NCBI RefSeq assembly: GCF_030817075.1
Contig: NZ_JAUSYU010000001.1
Span: forward strand, 2,728,001-2,792,000
Length of the DNA: 64,000 nucleotides
From: Arthrobacter sp. V1I9
GTDB lineage: Bacteria > Actinomycetota > Actinomycetes > Actinomycetales > Micrococcaceae
Direction of reading: 5' to 3'
Made by a program: the position numbers and the translations under genes
Part shown: one piece after another, positions 1-8,247 of the stretch
Numbering within the stretch: the first letter of the stretch is position 1
How the letters are laid out: the number at the start of each line of letters is the position of its first letter
The notes under the pieces: model-generated
Database searches by the model: none
Told to the model about the DNA's origin: nothing
Seen by the model: only the letters and a program-made list of their open reading frames with translations

Positions 1-2
1 TC

Positions 3-185
3 CTACGCAAGCTCCGCGGCCAGGACGGCACCTACGAGGTGGCCAGGATCCTGAAGGCGTACGTTGATGCCCAGTGGCTGGAGGAGTTCGACGCGCGGCT
101 GGCGGACTACCGCGCGTCGCTGGACGGGTCCCCAAGCGGACCGGCGGAAACCCGTGACGGCACCACCGAAGGGGAGCTCCCGTGA
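3..185 (+). CDS. jetB: Wadjet protein JetB, C-terminal end (partial)
   Basis: The window opens inside this gene; only about 60 C-terminal codons are present, ending in TGA at 183-185. The readable part (YEVARILKAYVDAQWLEEF, then an acidic Gly/Thr-rich tail) fits the end of DUF4194/JetB, the KITE (MukE-like) subunit of Wadjet. The stop overlaps the GTG start of the next gene by 3 bases (GTGA), which indicates translational coupling. The assignment rests mainly on the jetC and jetD genes that follow. jetA should lie just upstream, outside the window. Confidence 0.7.
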   Translation, partial: LRKLRGQDGTYEVARILKAYVDAQWLEEFDARLADYRASLDGSPSGPAETRDGTTEGELP

Positions 186-3100
186 CAGCAGACCTGCAGG
201 ACAGCCTGTTCAGCCTCGAGGACCCGGCAGAGGCACAGGAAGAGGGCAGAACGGACGACGCCGGCACTCCCCCGGGCTACCGGCTGCACCGTCTGGAGCT
301 GCTCAACTGGGGCACGTTCCACCAAGGCGTGCGCACATTCCGCCTGGACGGGGCGAACAGCCTCCTGACCGGCGACATCGGCTCGGGCAAGTCAACGGTG
401 GTGGACGCCATCACCACCCTCCTGCTGCCGGCCAACAAGATCGAGTACAACAAGGCCGCGGGCGCGCAGAAAAAGGAACGCACGCTGATGTCCTACGTGC
501 GCGGCTACCACAAGAGCACCCGCAGCACCGGCGGGGAGAACTCCAAACCGGTATCGCTGCGCGGCACGGGAACACTCACTGTGGTGCTCGCCGTATTCCA
601 CAACGCCGTGCTGGAGAAGTCGGTCACGCTGGCCGTCACGCTGTGGGCGGTCCAGGAGGCGGGGCAGCCCAACCGGTTCTACTCCCTCGCGGAAACGGAC
701 CAGACCATCGCGGAAGACTTCGCCAACTTCGGCCAGGACCCGTTCAAGCTGAAGAAAAAGCTCAAGGCAGCCGGCGCCACCGTGCACGACACCTTCGAAC
801 CCTACGCGGCAGCGTTTAAACGTCAGTTCGGCATCAGCGGGAACCAGGCCATGGAGCTGTTCCACCGGACGGTGTCCATGAAGCAGGTGGAGAACATCAC
901 CTCGTTCGTGCGGACCAACATGCTGGACGAAGACGACGTGGAAAGCCGGATCGGCAAGCTGATCAGCCACTTCGACGACCTCAAAAAGGCCCACGGCGCC
1001 GTGCTGCGGGCCAAGGACCAGATCACCCTGTTAGCGCCCATTCGCGAGGGCGCCGCCAAACACGCCAAGCTAACGCTTGAGGACAAGGAGGCCAGGGCGC
1101 AGCGGGACCAGCTGCACCCCTGGTTCACCAACCAGCGGCTGATCCTGAGCCTGGAACACGCAGCCGAACTGGAGAGCACGGGACAACGGCTCCGCGAGGA
1201 CAACACCACCGTCACCACCCGCATCAGCGAACTCCGGCACGAGTTGAACGCCGTGGCCGAGGACATCCGCTCCAACGGCGGCGGCCGGCTCGCTGCCATC
1301 GACGCGGACACCACCCGGCTGGAACACGAAGCGGCAGCACAGCGGACCCGTTACCAGACCTACTCCCTGGCCGCCGCAGGGCTGGGTCTGCGGGCACCGG
1401 AGGATAGGGTGCTGTTCGATGCCAACCGTGCCGGCCTGCCCGCCGTCGAATCCCGGCTCGCGGAGCAGAACTGTGACCTTCAGGAACAGCGCACCGAACT
1501 GACCATGACGCGCACGGTCCTCAACGAACGTGCCGCAGATATCAAAGCCGAGCTGACCAGCCTTCAGTCCCGCCGGAACCTGCTGCCGCTTGACCAGGTG
1601 GGCATCCGGCGTCGGCTGTGTGAAGGAACCAGGGTGCCGGAAAAGGCGCTGCCGTTCGTTGGCGAACTGCTGCGCGTCCGCGACGGCGAGGCCGCGTGGG
1701 AGGGTGCTGCCGAGCGGACCCTCCGGGGTTTTGCGTTGTCCCTGCTGGTGCCGTCGGAACACTATGCGGCGGTGAGCAGCTGGGTTGACTCGAACAACCT
1801 CAGGGGCAAACTTGTCTATCAGAAGGTGGGCGAGGCGCACTCTGCGAGGGCGGCGGATCCCGGGACCCTCGCCGCCAAGATCGCCATTAAGCAGGGCACG
1901 CCTTTCCGCGACTTTCTGCTCGAAGAGCTGGCCGGCCGCTTCGACTACGTCTGCTGTGACACGCTGGTGGACTTCCGCCGCTTCCCGAAGGCAGTCACCG
2001 CCAACGGCCAGCTCAAGGGCGGCCGCGGCCGGCACGAGAAGGATGACCGCAAGGACATCATGGACCGGCGGAACTACGTGCTGGGCTGGGACAACCAGGA
2101 TAAGGTCAACCGGTTCCTCACCGAGCTGGACGAAGCGAAGAGCCAGCTCCAGGTGGTTGGGACACAGCTGGCCAAGGTGGACGGGCAGCTGGGCGACCTT
2201 GGCCGGAGGAACCAGCAGCTGGGAACCGTGCGGTCCGTGGCGGACTTCGGCGAGCTCAGCTGGGAGCTTACTGCCCGGCGGATCGAGGAGCTCAAGGCGG
2301 AGCGGCGGGCGCTGGAATCGGCCAGTAATATCCTGCAGGAGCTGGCAGTCCGGGAGGCTGCCCTGAAGTCTGACCTGCGGCGTTTTGAAGAGCGGGCCAA
2401 CAAGATCCAGCAGCGGCTGGGCGCCAACGAAAAGGACGCCGAGAACCTTGCGGAGGCCATCGCGGAGTGCCGCGGGGTGCTCGCAGAGGAGCCGTTGACG
2501 GACGACGGCGGGCTGCTGGCCTCGGTCGCCGGACTCGCCGCCGGGGCGCCCGGGGAGAAGGTCCTTACGTACAAAAACACGGTTGCCGTGGAGAGCGCGG
2601 TGCGGCAGGAGCTGACGAAGGCGATCGACGCGCTGTCCAAGCGGCTGGCGACCGCGGAGGCGGGTACGGTGCGGCTGATGGCCGATTTCCGCCACAAGTA
2701 CCCGAATGAAACCACGGAGATCGACGCGTCGCTGGATGCCGCCGCCGACTATGAACGGCTGCTGGAGCAGCTGGAGAAGAACGACCTGCCCAAGTTCGAG
2801 GCGCATTTCAAGGAATCCCTGAACCAGAACACCATCAACGAGGTGGTAGCGTTCAACGCGTTTTTGGACAGCCGGCGGCAGGACATCGTGGGCCGGATTA
2901 ACAAGATCAATGAGTCGCTGGCCACCATCGAATACAACCGCGGGCGGCACATCCAGCTGGAGCACCAGAACAGCACGGACCTGGACGTGCGCCAGTTCGG
3001 GACGGACCTGCGGGCCTGCTCCGAGGGAACCATCGGGGACGGGGACCAGTACTCCGAGCAAAAGTATCTGCAGGTGGAGCGGCTGATCGAACGGTTCCGC

Positions 3101-3613
3101 GGTCGCGAGGGATTCACCGCCCTGGATGAGCGGTGGACCGCGAAGGTGACGGACGTCCGGAACTGGTTCACCTTCTCCGCCTCGGAAAAGTGGACAGAGA
3201 CCGGCGACGAGTTCGAGCACTTCACTGATTCCGGCGGCAAGTCCGGCGGGCAGAAAGAGAAGCTGGCGTACACAATCCTTGCTGCGGCGCTGGCGTTCCA
3301 GTTCGGCCTCGGCGCCGGCCAGGGTGCTTCCACCGGTGCCGCCAGGAGTGCGGGCAAGGGCCGCAGCTTCCGGTTCGTGGTGATCGATGAGGCCTTTGGC
3401 CGCGGATCGGACGAGTCTGCGCGGTACGGCCTGGAGCTGTTCCAGCGGATGAAGCTGCAGTTGCTGATTGTCACACCCCTGCAGAAGATCCACGTGATCG
3501 AGCCGTTTGTGGCACACGTGGGCTTCGTGGCCAACACCAACGGCAACGATTCCCAGCTGCGGAACATGACCATCCAGGAGTACCGCGACGAACGGGACCG
3601 GCGTGCCGGCTGA
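182..3613 (+). CDS. jetC: Wadjet SMC-like ATPase JetC
   Basis: A 1143-aa MukB/SMC-like ATPase, the motor of the Wadjet system that recognises and destroys circular plasmids. Residues 64-72 form a Walker A P-loop (GDIGSGKST). The middle is long and charged, as expected for coiled-coil arms. The C-terminal head carries the ABC signature-like SGGKSGGQKEK (about 1017-1027) and Walker B VVIDEAFG (about 1066-1073). The length is typical for JetC. It starts at GTG overlapping the jetB stop and overlaps the next gene by 11 bases, so it belongs to a tight operon. It acts in the cytoplasm on DNA together with JetA/JetB kleisin-KITE subunits. No damage is visible. Confidence 0.93.
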   Translation: MTADLQDSLFSLEDPAEAQEEGRTDDAGTPPGYRLHRLELLNWGTFHQGVRTFRLDGANSLLTGDIGSGKSTVVDAITTLLLPANKIEYNKAAGAQKKERTLMSYVRGYHKSTRSTGGENSKPVSLRGTGTLTVVLAVFHNAVLEKSVTLAVTLWAVQEAGQPNRFYSLAETDQTIAEDFANFGQDPFKLKKKLKAAGATVHDTFEPYAAAFKRQFGISGNQAMELFHRTVSMKQVENITSFVRTNMLDEDDVESRIGKLISHFDDLKKAHGAVLRAKDQITLLAPIREGAAKHAKLTLEDKEARAQRDQLHPWFTNQRLILSLEHAAELESTGQRLREDNTTVTTRISELRHELNAVAEDIRSNGGGRLAAIDADTTRLEHEAAAQRTRYQTYSLAAAGLGLRAPEDRVLFDANRAGLPAVESRLAEQNCDLQEQRTELTMTRTVLNERAADIKAELTSLQSRRNLLPLDQVGIRRRLCEGTRVPEKALPFVGELLRVRDGEAAWEGAAERTLRGFALSLLVPSEHYAAVSSWVDSNNLRGKLVYQKVGEAHSARAADPGTLAAKIAIKQGTPFRDFLLEELAGRFDYVCCDTLVDFRRFPKAVTANGQLKGGRGRHEKDDRKDIMDRRNYVLGWDNQDKVNRFLTELDEAKSQLQVVGTQLAKVDGQLGDLGRRNQQLGTVRSVADFGELSWELTARRIEELKAERRALESASNILQELAVREAALKSDLRRFEERANKIQQRLGANEKDAENLAEAIAECRGVLAEEPLTDDGGLLASVAGLAAGAPGEKVLTYKNTVAVESAVRQELTKAIDALSKRLATAEAGTVRLMADFRHKYPNETTEIDASLDAAADYERLLEQLEKNDLPKFEAHFKESLNQNTINEVVAFNAFLDSRRQDIVGRINKINESLATIEYNRGRHIQLEHQNSTDLDVRQFGTDLRACSEGTIGDGDQYSEQKYLQVERLIERFRGREGFTALDERWTAKVTDVRNWFTFSASEKWTETGDEFEHFTDSGGKSGGQKEKLAYTILAAALAFQFGLGAGQGASTGAARSAGKGRSFRFVVIDEAFGRGSDESARYGLELFQRMKLQLLIVTPLQKIHVIEPFVAHVGFVANTNGNDSQLRNMTIQEYRDERDRRAG

Positions 3614-4871
3614 CCGTGCGGCCGGCACAGCCCAGGGCTGGACAACGCTGGCGGACCTTCGCGCCCTGTCGCTGAAGGCGTGGAACAGCGGCGCGCCGCT
3701 GCGTGAGCTGCTGGATCCCACCGGCCTGTACCCCCGCCGTCGCGCATTGAAGCGTCCGACGGCGGCAGCGCTGCTGCGCGATTATGCGGCAGCCCGGGCG
3801 TGGGCAGCTGAGCTGACGGCCGCCGTTGGGCCCTTCAGTTTGGAGACCGCCGAGGTGGGCCGCACGACGATCGGTTCCAACCAGTTGCCGGCGGCGGCTG
3901 TGTTTGCTTCCGCCGACGATGAGATCGCGTTTGCCGGCAAGTCCAGGGAGGCCGCACAGTTCACCGAACTTGCCGACGGACTGACGGGCTTGGACCCCTG
4001 CTTCCGCAGGTGGGCGCTGCGGCGGCCGCTGAAGCTGGTGGATCTTGGGGCCAGTGCCCTCACTGCAGCCCGCGTTGCCTTGTGGCTTCGGGACCACCAG
4101 GAGCCCGGCGTCTACGTCCGCCAGCTGAGCCTGGACGGTGTGCACACCAAGTTCATCGAATCCCACCGCAAGGTGATCGATGAGCTGTTGGAGGCTCTGA
4201 CTGCAGAGGGCGCTTTTGAGGATGCGGACGATGCCGCCGACAAGCAGTCGGCTGATGTCCCGGCCGCGCCCGACTCCCTGCTGGGACAGCCCGCTGCCCG
4301 GACGCCTGCTGGCCGGTTCGCGGCGAGGCACGGCTTCCTGCACCCTCCCGAACTGGTGAGGTTCCGTTCCCTGGATCCCGGCCTGCCGCTGCTGGGCGAA
4401 GCACGGGACGTGACCGTGACCGCTGACGCGTTCAGCACCCTGAGCCTGCCAGTCACCCGGGTGCTGATGACGGAGAACCTGGTGAACTTCCTGGCCCTCC
4501 CCGAGCGTGCCGATACTGTGGCCATCTACGGCGCTGGTTATGGCTTCTCATCGCTGCGGGACGCTGGCTGGCTGCAGGACTGCGAGGTCCTCTACTGGGG
4601 CGATTTGGACACGCACGGCTTCCGAATTCTTGACCAGCTCCGGGCAGTTCATCCGCACGTGGGAAGCGTGCTGATGGATGAAGCCACATTGCTGGCCCAC
4701 CGGGAGGTGTGGGGCTCGGAGCCGTCTCCGTCCAAGGCTGCGCTTTCAAGGCTGACTCTTGAAGAGACCAAGCTCTACGACGCCCTCCGCCATGACGGGT
4801 ACGGAACCTCGGTCCGGCTGGAACAGGAGCTGGTCCGCTGGGACTGGGCTCTCGAGCGGCTCGGCGGCTGA
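3603..4871 (+). CDS. jetD: Wadjet nuclease subunit JetD (DUF3322/DUF2220, Toprim fold)
   Basis: A 422-aa protein with the DUF3322 N-terminal and DUF2220 C-terminal layout of JetD, the Toprim-type nuclease that cuts DNA held by the JetABC complex. The metal-binding Toprim signature is visible: Glu291 in TENLVNF, and D334-L-D336 in the segment YWGDLDTHGFRIL. The GTG start overlaps the end of jetC by 11 bases, which indicates coupled translation. It is the last gene of the jet operon. The catalytic residues are intact, so the system looks functional provided jetA and jetB upstream are whole. Confidence 0.9.
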   Translation: MPADRAAGTAQGWTTLADLRALSLKAWNSGAPLRELLDPTGLYPRRRALKRPTAAALLRDYAAARAWAAELTAAVGPFSLETAEVGRTTIGSNQLPAAAVFASADDEIAFAGKSREAAQFTELADGLTGLDPCFRRWALRRPLKLVDLGASALTAARVALWLRDHQEPGVYVRQLSLDGVHTKFIESHRKVIDELLEALTAEGAFEDADDAADKQSADVPAAPDSLLGQPAARTPAGRFAARHGFLHPPELVRFRSLDPGLPLLGEARDVTVTADAFSTLSLPVTRVLMTENLVNFLALPERADTVAIYGAGYGFSSLRDAGWLQDCEVLYWGDLDTHGFRILDQLRAVHPHVGSVLMDEATLLAHREVWGSEPSPSKAALSRLTLEETKLYDALRHDGYGTSVRLEQELVRWDWALERLGG

Positions 4872-5054
4872 GCGTCGATGCGGTGCCGAGCCACACGATC
4901 CCTGACGCTCACAGCCATGTTACAAGTACCGGTCCTTACCGGTGTCCGCAAAGGCACAAATGCAAGGCAACTCCCTGGAAAAGCCGATTCAGGCCGACTG
5001 CGCGTCAACGGTACTTGCGGCTGAAGCGCCCGGCCAGTGATGATGGCGTAGCGC

Positions 5055-6254
5055 ATGAGGCGCGACTGGCTTGGGGTGTGGGGTTCCCTTCGCTGGCGTT
5101 ACCGCCCCGGAAAGCCTTCGTTGCTTCATTTTCCTTCCGCCAATTCGGCGGCGCACCATCCGTCCCCGAGCGACGTCGCACGGCTGCATGAACTGCTCGA
5201 CGACGACGTCTGGGCGTTCAGCAATTGCCGGGTGGATGCACCAGGCAGGCCCGTGGCCGAGATCGACTGGTTCTTCTATAACACCCGGCTGGGGACACTC
5301 ATGGTGAGCGAATGGAAGGGCTTCCCGCAACGTGTGGTCTCGGCGACCGATACCGGCACGCGGTGGCTGCTCGAGGGCGGCCTGATGGTTCCCAATCCCA
5401 TAGAACAGGTATCGAAGCAGCTCGATGCGGCACGGGCCGCCCTTCGCATCAATATCCTCCCCCAGCACTTTCCTGCATTCGAGCCGCAGGAACTGCGGCT
5501 GACGCAGACCGTCTATTCGCCACAAATTGACGGTCAAACGGCGATAGAGCGGATCCGGTGGGGCAAGGTATACGGCGGACTTCCAGAACTGGCAGCCGCA
5601 ATCTCAAACTGGGCCAGCCCGGCGCCGCTGCTCCTGCCTGGCACTGACGCGCGGCTTGGCCTGGCCAACGCGCTTTGCGCGCTGTTCCGCACCACCTGCC
5701 CGCCCGAAGTAAAGGCGAAGTTGAGCGTACCGCAGAAGGCAGGCTTCGACGTCGTACAGCGGATCAGCGAAATCCACCGTGAAATCGCCGCGCTGCACGG
5801 GGAACTTGCTGATCTTGTGTCGGCGCAGGCGGCCGCGGCCAGCAACTTTCCGCAAGCAGAACCAACACCGCAACCAAAGGTACAGCTACCAGCCGCAAAG
5901 CCTGCTGCCTCAAAGGCGGTAGCCACCAAGGCTTCTGTCATGACTGAACACCAGCGAATGCAGGCACACCTGGCGAGGAGCTTTCACGGGGTCAATGGAA
6001 GCGCTGACGCCGCCACGAAGGCACTAGAGCAGGCTTGGCTGTCGGTGCTCAATGACCCGCTACTGCACGGCCCGCCGGGGATCAGTGTTGGTATGTTTGG
6101 GGCCGTGGGATCGCCTCTGGTAAAAGAGAAACACGGTTCACTGGCCAAATTGCTCGGGATGCAGTTACGCAAGTGGTGCATCCTGCAGGCCGAAACCGCA
6201 GGCATGAAGCCGCGGGACGTTGCGGGTAAGCCGTCAAACATTCGGGTGCGCTGA
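5055..6254 (+). CDS. NERD domain-containing protein
   Basis: A 399-aa protein whose first half holds a NERD (nuclease-related) domain: EIDWFFYNTRLGTLMVSEWKG (about residues 73-93) matches the D...E-x-K nuclease core, with Trp between Glu and Lys. The middle, about residues 265-300, is Ala/Pro/Gln-rich linker. The last ~95 residues form a separate basic domain, including LVKEKHGSLAKLLGMQLRKW, that faintly resembles an OST-HTH/LOTUS RNA-binding fold; that reading is weak. The gene is 183 bp downstream of jetD on the same strand and could be a Wadjet-linked accessory or an independent defence gene. No strong ribosome-binding site precedes the ATG. Confidence 0.65.
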   Translation: MRRDWLGVWGSLRWRYRPGKPSLLHFPSANSAAHHPSPSDVARLHELLDDDVWAFSNCRVDAPGRPVAEIDWFFYNTRLGTLMVSEWKGFPQRVVSATDTGTRWLLEGGLMVPNPIEQVSKQLDAARAALRINILPQHFPAFEPQELRLTQTVYSPQIDGQTAIERIRWGKVYGGLPELAAAISNWASPAPLLLPGTDARLGLANALCALFRTTCPPEVKAKLSVPQKAGFDVVQRISEIHREIAALHGELADLVSAQAAAASNFPQAEPTPQPKVQLPAAKPAASKAVATKASVMTEHQRMQAHLARSFHGVNGSADAATKALEQAWLSVLNDPLLHGPPGISVGMFGAVGSPLVKEKHGSLAKLLGMQLRKWCILQAETAGMKPRDVAGKPSNIRVR

Positions 6255-6289
6255 TACGGCCTCCAGCCGACCTTCACCCGAACGCCGTA

Positions 6290-7531
6290 CTACCGGACGG
6301 CCTTGTCTGCGTTGACGCGGCCGTGGGCCCAGTAGGGTTCGCTGCCGGACTTCATCTCGGCGGTTGATTCGACGTTTGCTCGGACTGACGCGTTAGTGGC
6401 GCCGGCATGGGAACTCCAGGCAAGCGCAGCAACGCCGGCAACGATGGGTGCGGCCATCGAGGTGCCGCTGCCGACGTCGTAACCGAAGGAGCGGTTGTTC
6501 TGCCTGCCGATGACGAACTTGTGGTTGGGGAAGGTGGAGTAGACGTTGACCCCCGGTGCTGCGACATCCACCCAGCTGGCTCCGTAGGTGGAAAACGAGG
6601 CTTTGGCGTCGTTGTTGTCGGTAGCTCCGACGGCGATGACGTTGGTGTATGCGCCCGGATACACCTTGGTCTGGCTGTTCCCGTTGCCAGCCGCGGCAAC
6701 GAGCACCACGCCCCTGCTCCAGGCGTTGTTTACGGCAGTTTCGAGAGTGAGTGACGCCCCCACGGCGAGGCTCATGTTGATGACCTTCGCGCCACTGTTG
6801 ACCGCCCAGTTAATGCCGTTCGCAAGACCGGAACTGGACCCCATCCCGTTGTCGCTGAGAACTTTGCCAGCCAGGATGGTGCAGCCCGGGCAAACGCCGG
6901 CGACGCCGATTGAGTTGTCGGCCGTGGCGGCCACGATACCGGCGACGTGCGTGCCGTGGCCGTAATTGTCCTCATTGGTTCTCGAAGTGGTGAAGTTGGC
7001 GCGTGCAACAACCTTCGGGTCGATGTCTGGGTTGTCGGTAGCGACGCCTGAATCGAGGACGGCAACTCCTATCCCGTCGCCGGTTGAAACGGTCCACGCT
7101 TCGACGGCGTCCACGTCGGCGTCCGCTGTGCCCGCGTCAACAGTCAGGCTGTCCGCCGTGTTGGCAAATGCCTGGCCCTCGTTGTGCAGTGCGTATTGGC
7201 GGGAAAAATACTCGTCAGCTGTCGCTGCCTGAACAATCCTGTCCAGCTCCGCGTACTCAACCACCGGGTTTCGGTTCAACGCTTCGATGAGTTGTACTTC
7301 CTTGCCTGCCGGCACTTTGATGAGGTGGGCGCCGGTGCTGCCGATACTCGCACCCTCACTTAGGCCATGCTGGCGCAGAACGCCCGCAGCCGCCCGGTGG
7401 TCACGGAACTTCACCATGATCTGGCCCGCCACGTGTGACGGCTCCGCGGCGGCGTTGCCCGAGCCTGCAAAAGTAATTCCGCTGAGCATCATAAACGCCG
7501 ACGCTAAACCCGCCATAAGTGCCTTTTTCAT
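6290..7531 (-). CDS. secreted S8 family serine peptidase (subtilase)
   Basis: A 413-aa secreted subtilase. The chosen ATG at 7531 starts a clean signal peptide (MKKALMAGLASAFMML, then an Ala-rich cleavage region). Residues about 34-100 form an inhibitor/chaperone propeptide-like domain. The catalytic triad is visible: Asp160 (VAVLDSG), His192 (YGHGTHVAG) and Ser358 (GSGTSMAAP), with the oxyanion Asn near 283 (AAGN). A pair of Cys (CPGC, near 214-217) may form a disulfide. A longer reading to 7684 adds a non-signal N-terminus and is rejected. A close paralogue lies at 30283-31551. It is likely exported by Sec and matured by prodomain removal. Confidence 0.9.
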   Translation of the reverse strand: MKKALMAGLASAFMMLSGITFAGSGNAAAEPSHVAGQIMVKFRDHRAAAGVLRQHGLSEGASIGSTGAHLIKVPAGKEVQLIEALNRNPVVEYAELDRIVQAATADEYFSRQYALHNEGQAFANTADSLTVDAGTADADVDAVEAWTVSTGDGIGVAVLDSGVATDNPDIDPKVVARANFTTSRTNEDNYGHGTHVAGIVAATADNSIGVAGVCPGCTILAGKVLSDNGMGSSSGLANGINWAVNSGAKVINMSLAVGASLTLETAVNNAWSRGVVLVAAAGNGNSQTKVYPGAYTNVIAVGATDNNDAKASFSTYGASWVDVAAPGVNVYSTFPNHKFVIGRQNNRSFGYDVGSGTSMAAPIVAGVAALAWSSHAGATNASVRANVESTAEMKSGSEPYWAHGRVNADKAVR

Positions 7532-7697
7532 AGGGGTTATATTGCTCCGATCAACATCAGCTGGAAAGTGCCCGTGGATAAATTTTTGGCGGGCACCCAT
7601 CCACAGTGCGATACAAAGCGAATAGCTGGCATAACCCTTTGGGCTTGCTGGCAAAACGAGCTTGTTCATAAACCCATATCGCATTCAGGAGATCACC

Positions 7698-8147
7698 TTG
7701 GCAACACACACGAGCACCGGAATGGCAACGCGCACCAACGTCCAGAAGGCATCGATGGCTGTCGGTGCCGTCTTCCTGCTGGTCGGCATCCTCGGCTTTG
7801 TTCCGGGAGTCACCGGCAACTACGACCAGCTGCACCTCGCCGGCCACCACTCCGAGGCCATGCTGCTGGGCCTCTTCCAGGTGTCTGCCCTGCACAACGT
7901 CGTCCACCTGCTCTTCGGCGTGGCCGGCATCGTCCTGGCGAAGACCGCGTCCGGAGCCCGCTCCTTCCTGCTCTACGGCGGCATCATCTACCTGGTGCTC
8001 TTCATCTACGGCCTGGTGATCCCCCAGGACACGGCCGGCAACTTCGTGCCGGTGAACGGCGCTGACAACATCCTGCACCTGCTGCTCGGCGTCGGCATGG
8101 TTGCCCTGGCACTCGTGCTCACCAGGGGCCACAAGGCACGCGCCTAA
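7698..8147 (+). CDS. DUF4383 domain-containing membrane protein
   Basis: A 149-aa integral membrane protein with four hydrophobic segments, of the DUF4383 family, which is common in actinobacteria and has no firm function. The start is set by a good AGGAG site 6-7 bases before a TTG at 7698; an ATG at 7722 is an alternative without a clear site. Recognisable blocks include GFVPGVTGNYDQLHLAG and a loop rich in His near NVVHLLFGVAGI. It is divergent from the S8 protease and convergent with the gamma-glutamyltransferase gene, with a strong hairpin between. Confidence 0.85.
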   Translation: MATHTSTGMATRTNVQKASMAVGAVFLLVGILGFVPGVTGNYDQLHLAGHHSEAMLLGLFQVSALHNVVHLLFGVAGIVLAKTASGARSFLLYGGIIYLVLFIYGLVIPQDTAGNFVPVNGADNILHLLLGVGMVALALVLTRGHKARA

Positions 8148-8185
8148 AGCAGTCACCGCGCTCTGCCGCCGGACCAAATGCACAT

Positions 8186-8219
8186 GGCTCCGGGTCCAGC
8201 TTCGGCTGGGTCCGGGGCC
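8186..8219. terminator. bidirectional intrinsic terminator hairpin
   Basis: Two 15-base arms with a TTCG tetraloop (8201-8204) pair almost completely, with G-T wobbles. The hairpin lies between the converging ends of the DUF4383 gene (ends 8147) and the gamma-glutamyltransferase gene (ends 8248), where a terminator serving both strands is expected. There is no T-tract, which is common in high-GC actinobacteria. Confidence 0.7.
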
Positions 8220-8247
8220 ATTGTCATGCGGAACGCTGTCCCCGCTC

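Noticed and set aside
1070-3721. Long open frame (883 codons) opposite jetC
   Set aside because: It is antisense to the clearly conserved SMC-like ATPase, has low-complexity composition typical of high-GC shadow frames, and no start signals or domains.
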